A stretch of 5,730 nt of DNA from Candidatus Brocadiaceae bacterium (lineage in GTDB: Bacteria > Planctomycetota > Brocadiia > SM23-32), in assembly GCA_003567495.1 (NCBI GenBank), contig PWZK01000033.1, forward strand, positions 1 to 5,730, given 5' to 3'. The translations under genes were made by a program, and so were the position numbers. Below are positions 1 to 5,730 of the stretch, in pieces. The notes under the pieces are model-generated. The model searched no databases. It was given only the letters and a program-made list of their open reading frames with translations, and was not told the origin of the DNA. Every line of letters begins with the position of its first letter. The first letter of the stretch is position 1.

Positions 1-266
1 CAGCAAAGCCACAGAAAGCCCTTCCTGCCGTCTGCGGCGACATCCAATCTGCTGAATGCGATGATGAGAATAATCCAACCGATAAAGTCAGGCAGTGCAT
101 CGACCATGATATCATAAGTATCGAATATGCCAGGCAATACCAAACGAAGCGGCAGGGGAATGGCCATAAAAAATATAAGACTCCAGAAAAGCGCTGGCAA
201 CACCGGAACCCAAACCGCAGGGGAGGCTTGCCTCATAGTATTTTGATTATTTGCTGGGTTTATCAT
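1..266 (-). CDS. Small multi-helix membrane protein, hypothetical (3' end outside window)
   Basis: The frame is open from the ATG at 266-264 to the left edge, giving 88 visible codons with no stop. Two hydrophobic segments are visible, at about residues 18-40 (rich in W, V, L and F, with several prolines) and about 58-74 (LPDFIGWIILIIAFSRL). The second resembles a 'PDFIGW...L..L' segment that I recall from uncharacterised bacterial integral membrane proteins. I do not recognise a function. I chose the start at 266 because AGGAAG (positions 278-273) sits six bases upstream of it. The next in-frame ATG, at 236-234, has no Shine-Dalgarno-like sequence. The chosen start overlaps the end of the ankyrin gene by 20 bases, which suggests translational coupling and membership of the same operon. 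An in-frame stop lies just upstream of the chosen start, so no longer form is possible. Confidence 0.68.
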   Translation of the reverse strand, partial: MINPANNQNTMRQASPAVWVPVLPALFWSLIFFMAIPLPLRLVLPGIFDTYDIMVDALPDFIGWIILIIAFSRLDVAADGRKGFLWLC

Positions 267-2889
267 TTATAGCTTCCTGCAAAAGCTTTATAATTTCATC
301 GTTTCCGGTTTCCAGAGCCAGGTCAAGCGGGGTTTTACCGTCTGCTTTTTTCTTTTCTACATCGGCTCCGGCATCGAGAAGCACCCTGATTACATCTTTA
401 TCTTCACGTCGCACCGCATGGTGAAGAGCTGTCGTCCCGTACTGATCCCCCGCATTCACATCAGCTCCCGCTTCAATGCAAAGCTGGACAACTTCCGGAG
501 AACGCACCCAGGTAAATGCTCTAGCCCCGTGTTTGTTTACTGCGTTTGGGTCAGCTCCATGTTCGAGTAAGACGGCCACTACGTTCGCATTTTCTCGGCC
601 GTAAGCCAGCGCCCCAAAAAAGGGAGATTCGCCAGAGTATCTGCTCTTGGCGTCAACCTCCGCACCAGCCTTGATAAGGACACTGACGAGTTTTGGATCA
701 TTGCCCCGGGCCGCGACATGCAGAGGATGCTGATATCCCAGACCTTCGACATCAATGTCCGCGCCGGCTTCGATAAGTACTTTTACCGTTTTCACTCTAC
801 CCATGCGGACGGCCTGATACAGGGGCGTGTTGCTCCATATGTCACGGGCATATAGATCCGCATTGTGTTTTACCAAAAGCTTTGCAATTTCTTCCTGCCC
901 CCAGTGCGCGGCAAAGTGAAGTGCGCTCCAGCCGTCCGAGCCCGGCTCGTAATCAAGCGGGTAGTGGGACGGGTGCTCCAAAAGAATCCGCGCCACATCG
1001 GTATGCCCCCGGCAGGCCGCCAGTTCGATGGGCCGCATGTGCCCCGCCCCTACAGCATTCGGATCGGCGCCGCTATCCAGCAAAAGTCGCACTGTTTCGG
1101 GTAAACCGCCCCATACCGCCCAGTGAAGAGCTGTCCAGCCGGCGGGGTCCTTGCTGGAAGTCAGCCCTTCATCGCGGCTTAGCATCTCGCGCAGCACATC
1201 CGTTTCCCCATGCCGCGCCGCCGTGAATATTTCGTGTCCCTCCATTCCGGCTAAAAACGCATCCACCACCCTGTCAATCGGCTCTTCCAGATACCCGGCA
1301 GAAAGGGCCCTGCGCAGAGGCGTCCGGCCGTGTCGGTTCCATACAGAAGGGTCCGAGCCCTGATCGAGAAAAAATTCTATCATGGGAATAGTTCCATATG
1401 CGGCGGCATGATGCAGAGGGGTATTCCCATAATAATCATCTTTATTGATCTCGGCCCCACTCTCAATCAGAGATTTCCCGATATTTTTCGCGATTGACAC
1501 AAGTTCCGGCGGAGCCGAGGCGATCATATGCAAAAATGTCCGTCCAAATGTATCGGACATGTTAGCATCCGCACCGTGTTCCAGAAGCTTTTTGACTATT
1601 TCTTCCCATTCCTCGGGAGTTTCAAATTCATAGATAGAGAGCAAAGGCATGGCGCCAAAATCATCTCGAATATTCGGATCAGCCCCGTGCTGAAGCAGCA
1701 ACGTTACCATCTGTCTTTGTCCGAAAGAAACAGCCCGATGCAGTGGAGTCTGACCTTCCGATCCTCCCCTTAGATCAGGATCGGCACCATGCTCCAGGAG
1801 CACCCTCAGCATCTCTGTTTGTTGTTCGATAACCGCCCTGTGCAGGGGAGTCTCATCCAAATCATTCTTCTTATCGGCCAATTCAGGATGTTTTTCCAGA
1901 ACTTCAATGACTTTCTGAACGTTCCCGGCCCGGACCATGGCATGAATATCCGCCTCCGGCGCACCATCCCGGCGGGGTCTTCTTCCAAACGGTGAATCCT
2001 TCAGTACCGCCCCTTCCGGGAGATCGAACCGGAAGTCGGCCCTTTCCAGTTCGGGGGAAGATACTGTCGCGTGGTACTCAATAACAGAACCTTTCTGTTG
2101 ACCGGCCCCGAATATGGACCCCGACCGGCTTATTAATTCCCTGATCATCTCCTTGTTCTCGTCGGTAACCTCCTGTCCCATGCTTTTGAGCGTCTCTTCG
2201 ATCCTTGCATCGCTGCTACCCGGGCGTAAGATTCCTCCCTCGGGGAGTTCGAGAGATCTCTCATATTTCCTGATCATATAGTCGGCGGTTGATATCCAGT
2301 AGGTCTCCCTTTTCGAAATAACAGACGGTCCGCTCAGTACATAGCACTCTTCACCGGCCACTTCCTCGATTCTTTCGATCTGCGAGTCCTGCAGGCGGGA
2401 AAAGGGAGCGGAACGTTCCCTGAATGCTCTGAGAAATAGTGGGGGTATGGTAAACGTCGCTCCACCCGAGGCTCCCGCAGCTGTGCTTAAGGCCGCTACG
2501 TCAGTATCTGATTTGTAATACGCATTCATCGTTCCCATATACAGGTAGGGCTGCGTCCCGTCGCTCCAGACAGCTCCGTGTTGAACAGTTCCCGGCATGG
2601 GGACGTTATTCTGCGTCATGGAAACCTTCATTTTCCAGGTAACAAGGTAGAGATCCGGTTTTCTCAGCCGCATGGAGAAGGGTATTTCCATGCTGATCTG
2701 CATTTGGGATATGTCGTAGTCGGCAGTTATTGTTCCTTCCGACTTATAACTCTGCATTGAGTTGTAAGCAGCTTCAACCTTATCAACAAGTTCCCTGGGG
2801 GTGATTACCGACTCAGGGTCTTCTGCGGTTAATGCGGCCGGCAGCAATGTGGCTATGACAGCGGCCCAAAAAATTCTTTTTATTATCAT
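247..2889 (-). CDS. Secreted LolA-like / ankyrin-repeat fusion protein, 880 aa
   Basis: The product is predicted to be exported. Residues 1-22 form a Sec signal peptide: positive MIIKR, a hydrophobic core, then a cleavage-like ALTA before E23. No lipobox cysteine is present. Residues about 27-297 look like the LolA/LppX/DUF2092 fold, with an early amphipathic helix (ELVDKVEAAYNSM), beta-strand-rich sequence, R-K-P-D-L-Y near 76, EEVAGEECYVLSG near 174-187, YWIS near 197, and a closing F-x-F-x-LPEGA near 286-294. Proteins of this fold bind lipid or lipoprotein in a half-barrel. About residues 215-267 are a helical insertion in this fold. Residues about 313-875 are about 17 ankyrin repeats with many TPLH and LLEHGADPN motifs. 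Such repeats usually bind other proteins. The start is well supported by GGAGG five bases upstream. The upstream propeller gene is 85 bases away and the downstream membrane gene overlaps. The binding partner is unknown. The ankyrin assignment is certain, the LolA-like one is likely, and the substrate is not inferable. Confidence 0.95.
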   Translation of the reverse strand: MIIKRIFWAAVIATLLPAALTAEDPESVITPRELVDKVEAAYNSMQSYKSEGTITADYDISQMQISMEIPFSMRLRKPDLYLVTWKMKVSMTQNNVPMPGTVQHGAVWSDGTQPYLYMGTMNAYYKSDTDVAALSTAAGASGGATFTIPPLFLRAFRERSAPFSRLQDSQIERIEEVAGEECYVLSGPSVISKRETYWISTADYMIRKYERSLELPEGGILRPGSSDARIEETLKSMGQEVTDENKEMIRELISRSGSIFGAGQQKGSVIEYHATVSSPELERADFRFDLPEGAVLKDSPFGRRPRRDGAPEADIHAMVRAGNVQKVIEVLEKHPELADKKNDLDETPLHRAVIEQQTEMLRVLLEHGADPDLRGGSEGQTPLHRAVSFGQRQMVTLLLQHGADPNIRDDFGAMPLLSIYEFETPEEWEEIVKKLLEHGADANMSDTFGRTFLHMIASAPPELVSIAKNIGKSLIESGAEINKDDYYGNTPLHHAAAYGTIPMIEFFLDQGSDPSVWNRHGRTPLRRALSAGYLEEPIDRVVDAFLAGMEGHEIFTAARHGETDVLREMLSRDEGLTSSKDPAGWTALHWAVWGGLPETVRLLLDSGADPNAVGAGHMRPIELAACRGHTDVARILLEHPSHYPLDYEPGSDGWSALHFAAHWGQEEIAKLLVKHNADLYARDIWSNTPLYQAVRMGRVKTVKVLIEAGADIDVEGLGYQHPLHVAARGNDPKLVSVLIKAGAEVDAKSRYSGESPFFGALAYGRENANVVAVLLEHGADPNAVNKHGARAFTWVRSPEVVQLCIEAGADVNAGDQYGTTALHHAVRREDKDVIRVLLDAGADVEKKKADGKTPLDLALETGNDEIIKLLQEAINDKPSK
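265..1953 (-). repeat. Ankyrin repeat array, about 17 protein repeats in two blocks (residues 313-875)
   Basis: These are protein-level repeats of about 33 residues, diverged at the DNA level. Canonical units contain TPLHRAV, TPLHHAA or TALHHAV, then a helix pair ending LLEHGADPN or similar. Block one is about residues 313-549. Block two starts at about 551 with a new capping-type unit (HEIFTAARHGETDVL) resembling the cap of block one (DIHAMVRAGNVQKVI). Irregular units lie near 413-450 and 451-488, which are longer than 33 residues. A short one lies near 789-818 and has lost its TPLH motif. The final unit (KTPLDLALETGNDEIIKLL) is a normal C-terminal cap. Confidence 0.93.
273..278 (-). promoter_or_regulatory. 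Ribosome binding site that decides the start of the small membrane protein
   Basis: On the minus strand this is AGGAAG, followed by a six-base AT-rich spacer and the ATG at 266-264. It lies inside the last codons of the ankyrin gene. It favours the overlapping start over the later ATG at 236, which has only A-rich sequence upstream. Confidence 0.55.
1999..2811 (-). other. LolA-like domain (residues about 27-297)
   Basis: Alternating polar and hydrophobic strands follow an N-terminal helix. The segment ends in a strand and the F-x-F-x-LPEGA closure seen in LolA, LppX and DUF2092-type proteins. The call rests on pattern recognition, not a profile search. Between residues about 215 and 267 it carries a charged helical insert (IEETLKSMG, ENKEMIRELISRSG), after which the strand SVIEYHATV resumes. 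Confidence 0.6.
2824..2889 (-). other. Signal peptide coding segment of the ankyrin protein
   Basis: Residues 1-22 have a basic start (K4, R5), a hydrophobic core FWAAVIATLLPAAL, and small residues before the predicted cut (LTA then ED). This is a typical signal peptidase I pattern. It means the ankyrin repeats act outside the cytoplasm, unlike most bacterial ankyrin effectors delivered to host cells. Confidence 0.85.
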
Positions 2890-2974
2890 GTTTCCCTCCG
2901 TTCAAACTTCTTCTCCAGGACAGGCCTTTCTTCCCGTTTTTCTCAATACCGGTTCCCACAGAACAGTTTATGCC
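2890..2974. other. Short intergenic gap between propeller and ankyrin genes
   Basis: These 85 bases hold the ankyrin ribosome binding site. I see no hairpin followed by a T run on the minus strand, so there is no intrinsic terminator separating the two genes. I also see no convincing -35/-10 pair. Co-transcription with the upstream gene is therefore the simplest reading. Confidence 0.5.
2894..2899 (-). promoter_or_regulatory. Strong ribosome binding site of the ankyrin gene
   Basis: The minus strand reads GGAGGG, with AAAC between it and the ATG at 2889-2887. It is the clearest Shine-Dalgarno sequence in the window. It confirms a start that places a signal peptide at the N-terminus. Confidence 0.8.
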
Positions 2975-5116
2975 TCAAAAATTATCTTTCCTTATTTCGC
3001 TCATATAAATCGTCGTATCAACATTCACGGAGTCATTTTTCAGCGAAAAAGACAGACCATAGTGAATGACTCTGCTGCCGTCCGGGCTAACGGACGCCGT
3101 CCAATCCCATAAAAGCAACGATAAAAGGCCGCCCCTTGCTACCTCGACGGCCTCGGTCTCGCCCCTGGAGAGGAGCCAAAAGGGAGGATAAACGCTGTGA
3201 TCGTCATTATAACCGAGAAAATGCTTTAAACCTCCGCACCGGCTTATAACTCTGTTGATAAAACCGGACGGTAAAACGCTGATCTTTGCAGGTCCGGGTT
3301 CATAAATAAGATACTCTTTCTTCCCCTCCCGCTTTACGGGCAGAAAAATAGCGGAACCATCCGGCGCCCAGCCGCCTTCATAGAGAAAATGCGAATCCGT
3401 CAACCGTTCATCCAGCAATGCCTCACGCCCGCCGGTCAGATCGGCTATAAGCGGTTGATCGTCTTTTGTTCGCAGCAACATATATTTTCCGCGTGGAGAA
3501 ACATATGCAGCTTTGTGGTACTTCCCTGATGCATAAAGCGCCTTTTTTTCACCGTTTTTCGGATCCAGCCGGCTCACCTGATACTCATATAATCGCCTCC
3601 TTTTAACGCCGTCGCCCATCTGTTTCGGTTCTTTATGCAAAATGCCTATGTTACCGTCAGACAGCCAGAATACGGCATCAATACACGCCATTTCCACAAG
3701 TTCAGAAACATCTCCGCTGGTAACATCTATGAGAAATACAATGCGGCTTTCCTCATTGTCGGACTTCTCATTCCGATGCACGCCGACAAGTTTGTTCCCT
3801 TTCATATTCCAGCATCCGTATTCATGAAGTAATATTCCTTCCGCTTCCAGCAAAGGAGTTTTTTCAAAAGAAACGGTATCCACCAGCGACAGCATTCTGT
3901 CATTGTTACGAGGAAACTCAAGCAGAGCCAGGAGGGTACCCTCAGGCGACCAGTGAAACGAAAAGCTGGGAAGAATAGTGTCGACGGGCATCCGATGGAC
4001 AATTCGACCGCTTTCCGTATCAAGAATAACTAAATCTTCTGAATCATCATTAGAATCGCTTCCATCGTCGGCATAGAAAATGGTTTCCCTGCCCGTCAGC
4101 CAGATTCTTTGCGCATCCGGGAACCAGCCGATTGAAGAACAATAAAAATGATCAAGCTGTTTCAGTGCGGACCGCTCGACATGCGGATTATAAAGGCAGA
4201 TTTTGCCGCCCGTGCCTCCCAGAAGAACAAACACCAGCAGCAACCCCGCTATTTTGCCGTGGCTCAGAGTGGGAAAGCAAAAGATGAGCATGCTGAACGC
4301 CAGGAAGGTAGTTGTTACTACAACTGACCACACAGCAAGGGAATAACTGAATAATATAATGACGTGTAATATGGGAGAATAAGTAAAAAGACCGTATAGC
4401 AGACCCAGGTCGGACCATTTGTCGCCCTCATCCCATATGTAGAGAAATCTGGAAAAAAACATCCCGCTAAGTCCGCCAAGCAGAGGCAAAAAGGCGATAA
4501 GAAAAATGTGGTTATACCCCAGCGTTTCAGCTCCGTGAACTAATTTTAAAAGCATGTAGACGCCTGCCATCAACAGCAGCAGGAAAAAGGAGCCGAATCC
4601 CCACCCGTATCGGATCATCTTCTTTTTGTCAGGTGCATTAAAAAACTCCAACACTTTGGGATCGACCTCGGCATCGATGCTTTTTTCCAAGACTATTTTC
4701 AGGAGGTCTGTGAAGCCTTCGATTTCCTTCCATATCTTCAGAGCTTTTTTTGGCCGCCATTGTAGCCTGAATGTGCGCATTCGATTCTTGCTCGTATCAC
4801 CCCAAAAGATCGAATAACCTGTGAGCTTACTCAGCTTAATACTGTATATCTCTTCCCATTTAATTCGTTTCATCTGGAAAAAAGAGCGATAAAACAGCCC
4901 TTTGTCGTCGGTGATTATTTGCGGTCGCCTTCGAAGGTAAAACACGACAGCTCCAACGGCCAGGATAGCCAGAGAAGCCGGGCGGTAGTCTCCAAAACTT
5001 ACAGCAAACGCAGCATAAGCAAACGGTATCAGCTCGGCCATCCTCGCCGAGCGTTTCAAATGAAATGCCGTTCTCTCTTCGTTTTCGTTAAAGTTTTCTT
5101 TCTGCATTTTCACCAT
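2975..5116 (-). CDS. Membrane protein with PH-like domain, seven helices and TolB/PD40-like propeller, 713 aa
   Basis: I recognise the domains but not a named family. Two hydrophobic segments lie at about residues 28-41 and 45-61, followed by the basic RRRP. About residues 62-148 look like a bacterial PH-like domain (IITDDKGLFYR, RIKWEEIYSIKLSK). Five more likely membrane helices lie at about 170-192, 200-222, 236-257, 259-281 and 286-303. The C-terminal half (about 320-705) carries the blade motifs of a TolB/PD40 propeller: WFPDAQ at 331, WSPEGT at 389, WNMKGN at 436, WLSDGN at 484, VSPRGK at 539, WAPDGS at 583 and VSPDGS at 676. With the N-terminus inside, the PH-like domain is cytoplasmic and the propeller periplasmic. 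Propellers of this type usually bind proteins or sugars; no catalytic triad is evident. The ATG at 5116 is the first Met after an in-frame TAA at 5149-5147, and a weak GGGGA lies four bases upstream. Met4 (5107) is an alternative start. The ankyrin gene follows after 85 bases. Confidence 0.93.
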   Translation of the reverse strand: MVKMQKENFNENEERTAFHLKRSARMAELIPFAYAAFAVSFGDYRPASLAILAVGAVVFYLRRRPQIITDDKGLFYRSFFQMKRIKWEEIYSIKLSKLTGYSIFWGDTSKNRMRTFRLQWRPKKALKIWKEIEGFTDLLKIVLEKSIDAEVDPKVLEFFNAPDKKKMIRYGWGFGSFFLLLLMAGVYMLLKLVHGAETLGYNHIFLIAFLPLLGGLSGMFFSRFLYIWDEGDKWSDLGLLYGLFTYSPILHVIILFSYSLAVWSVVVTTTFLAFSMLIFCFPTLSHGKIAGLLLVFVLLGGTGGKICLYNPHVERSALKQLDHFYCSSIGWFPDAQRIWLTGRETIFYADDGSDSNDDSEDLVILDTESGRIVHRMPVDTILPSFSFHWSPEGTLLALLEFPRNNDRMLSLVDTVSFEKTPLLEAEGILLHEYGCWNMKGNKLVGVHRNEKSDNEESRIVFLIDVTSGDVSELVEMACIDAVFWLSDGNIGILHKEPKQMGDGVKRRRLYEYQVSRLDPKNGEKKALYASGKYHKAAYVSPRGKYMLLRTKDDQPLIADLTGGREALLDERLTDSHFLYEGGWAPDGSAIFLPVKREGKKEYLIYEPGPAKISVLPSGFINRVISRCGGLKHFLGYNDDHSVYPPFWLLSRGETEAVEVARGGLLSLLLWDWTASVSPDGSRVIHYGLSFSLKNDSVNVDTTIYMSEIRKDNF
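3017..4159 (-). other. TolB/PD40-like beta-propeller, residues about 320-700
   Basis: Seven W/V-x-P-x-G-type motifs recur about every 44-58 residues. The exception is one gap of about 93 residues between the motifs at 583 and 676, which leaves room for an eighth, degenerate blade near residues 626-660. The spacing fits a complete seven- or eight-bladed ring. Cysteines at 307, 326, 435, 478 and 627 could allow disulphides if the domain is periplasmic. Confidence 0.75.
4673..4933 (-). other. PH-like (bPH-type) domain, residues about 62-148
   Basis: The segment directly follows a membrane helix and RRRP. It has the order 'I-I-T-D-D-K-G-L-F-Y-R', then R-I-K-W-E-E-I, then aromatic strands and a closing helix. 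This arrangement is seen in bacterial PH-like domains attached to membrane helices. Basic residues and position after the second helix place it in the cytoplasm. The call is from pattern only. Confidence 0.5.
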
Positions 5117-5336
5117 ATTTTCCCCAATCCGGACCCGACAGCTCAGTTAACTGCTCCGTCTCCCGTGTCCAGCGTATCCATGCGTGCTTGAAAGAATCGC
5201 CGGCGTCGGGAAAAATGTCGCTATCCTCTTCAATACACACTGCCGAAATGCTATTAAGACAAGAGCCCAAACAACTATTATGATACCACCAGTTCCCCCC
5301 AAAGACAACCTCATTTCTCATGTTATCCAGTGTCAT
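5088..5336 (-). CDS. Doubtful small reading frame, 82 aa, in frame with the gene upstream
   Basis: This frame is open for 97 codons from just after the TAG at 5384-5382, which ends the upstream gene, to a stop at 5090-5088. The ATG at 5336 has no Shine-Dalgarno sequence, and neither does the next one at 5321. The second half is charged and protein-like (DAGDSFKHAWIRWTRETEQ), and I see no domain I recognise. It would overlap the start of the propeller gene by 29 bases. It may be a small gene, a 3' remnant of the upstream gene cut off by a nonsense change, or chance. A 55-residue frame with one hydrophobic helix (5147-5314) competes for the same DNA. Confidence 0.2.
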   Translation of the reverse strand: MTLDNMRNEVVFGGNWWYHNSCLGSCLNSISAVCIEEDSDIFPDAGDSFKHAWIRWTRETEQLTELSGPDWGKYGENAERKL

Positions 5337-5381
5337 CCAGCAGTCAGAAAATCTGTTGCATTTTAAGATGAGCAGATTTAC
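5117..5381. other. 265-base region without a confident gene
   Basis: Two overlapping minus-strand frames lie here: the 82-codon frame (5088-5336) and a 55-codon frame (5147-5314) encoding GGIIIVVWALVLIAFRQCVL, a possible single membrane helix. Neither has a convincing ribosome binding site. An inverted repeat, CAGATTT at 5373-5379 and AAATCTG at 5349-5355, begins two bases past the upstream stop, but it has a 17-base loop and no T run. ATCCAG occurs twice within 5324-5340. GC is about 48% by hand count, against about 61% in the gene to the right. A promoter for the propeller gene could lie here, but I find no good consensus match. Confidence 0.45.
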
Positions 5382-5730
5382 CTACCCTGCCCGGGCTCTG
5401 TAATGGTTCACTGCCCCTATATGCCGGTGCGACATCTTCATCTCGCCCAGATAAAGCATTGTCTCCAGCCACCGGTCAAACTCTTCTTCACCCAGGGCCA
5501 TGCGGACGGCGGCCAGGGAGCCCGATACCTGCCTGTGCATCCACGACGCCGTCCGCTCAATCGTGGCGTCCGGCACCTTTCCACGCACCTTTATCTCATC
5601 ACCGCCCAGCACCTCGACAATCCCGGCCCACCACTCCATCCTTTCCCTGCGGGAGGCATGCTCTTTCTGTCCACGGCCCTTCGCACGCACCCGGAAATCT
5701 ATAACTCCCGCTATCACCGCTCCGAGCAGG
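5382..5730 (-). CDS. Hypothetical protein, 3' part only (start outside window)
   Basis: The frame is open to the right edge, so the GTG at 5717 is probably internal: the codons before it read L-L-G-A. The visible 115 residues begin LLGAVIAGVIDF, which could be the end of a membrane helix or a short membrane anchor like those at the start of many small bacterial proteins. It is followed by a strongly basic stretch (RVRAKGRGQKEHASRRER) and a predicted helical, charged region with three or more tryptophans. It ends HYRARAG and a TAG stop. I do not recognise a family. GC is about 61% by hand count over 5401-5700, clearly higher than the 265 bases downstream, so it may belong to a different transcription unit or gene history from the propeller and ankyrin genes. 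The absence of a stop in the long frame and its codon-like GC pattern support it as real coding sequence. Confidence 0.6.
   Translation of the reverse strand, partial: LLGAVIAGVIDFRVRAKGRGQKEHASRRERMEWWAGIVEVLGGDEIKVRGKVPDATIERTASWMHRQVSGSLAAVRMALGEEEFDRWLETMLYLGEMKMSHRHIGAVNHYRARAG

Noticed and set aside
865..1363. Overlapping plus-strand frames of 70-114 codons
   Set aside because: They lie wholly inside the ankyrin gene on the opposite strand. They are rich in R, P, A and S, as expected from the reverse complement of repeat codons, and have no recognisable domain.
1806..1988. Minus-strand 60-codon frame within the ankyrin gene
   Set aside because: It is a frame-shifted shadow of the first ankyrin repeats, which are intact in the main frame.
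247..2889. Ankyrin protein as a host-directed effector of an intracellular bacterium
   Set aside because: It has a classical Sec signal peptide and a LolA-like envelope domain, and no secretion-effector context is visible.
4188..4418. Minus-strand 76-codon frame inside the propeller gene
   Set aside because: It covers the membrane-helix region in another frame. The main frame encodes coherent hydrophobic helices there.
5260..5320. TATCATAATAG on the minus strand as a -10 promoter element for the propeller gene
   Set aside because: No acceptable -35 hexamer lies 16-18 bases upstream. A promoter may exist but cannot be supported.
5349..5379. Inverted repeat CAGATTT / AAATCTG just past the stop at 5382, considered as a terminator
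   Set aside because: The stem is seven AT-rich base pairs with a 17-base loop and no following T run, so it does not fit an intrinsic terminator.
1..5730. Mobile element, toxin-antitoxin or phage-defence locus
   Set aside because: No transposase, integrase, nuclease, helicase or other defence enzyme motif is visible, and I found no terminal repeats.

Overview
The window reads as a stretch of chromosome from a Gram-negative-type bacterium. The largest gene encodes a protein with a Sec signal peptide and a LolA-like (lipoprotein-carrier fold) domain, and its neighbours are membrane proteins, so most of the window concerns the cell envelope. I cannot name the organism. Secreted ankyrin proteins and TolB-like propellers on membrane stems are common in large-genome environmental bacteria, including the Planctomycetes/Verrucomicrobia/Kiritimatiellota group, but that placement is a guess. 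Hand-counted GC is about 61% over 5401-5700 and about 48% over 5101-5340.

All supported genes lie on the minus strand, so transcription runs from right to left. From the right: (1) the 3' part of an unrecognised gene whose start is outside the window (5382-5730); (2) a 265-base stretch (5117-5381) with no confident gene but two competing small reading frames; (3) a 713-residue membrane protein (2975-5116) with two N-terminal helices, a likely cytoplasmic PH-like domain, five more helices and a C-terminal TolB/PD40-like beta-propeller on the outer face; (4) an 85-base gap; (5) an 880-residue secreted protein (247-2889) with a LolA-like domain followed by about 17 ankyrin repeats; (6) the 5' part of a small multi-helix membrane protein (1-266), whose best start lies inside the end of the ankyrin gene, a 20-base overlap.

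The short gap, the overlapping start and the common strand suggest that genes 3, 5 and 6 form one operon. A propeller facing the periplasm, a periplasmic lipid-carrier-fold protein with a long interaction scaffold, and a small membrane partner would fit a membrane-associated recognition or envelope-handling complex. That joint role is inference; none of these genes matches a named system I recognise. I see no RNA genes, insertion sequences, CRISPR arrays or convincing intrinsic terminators.
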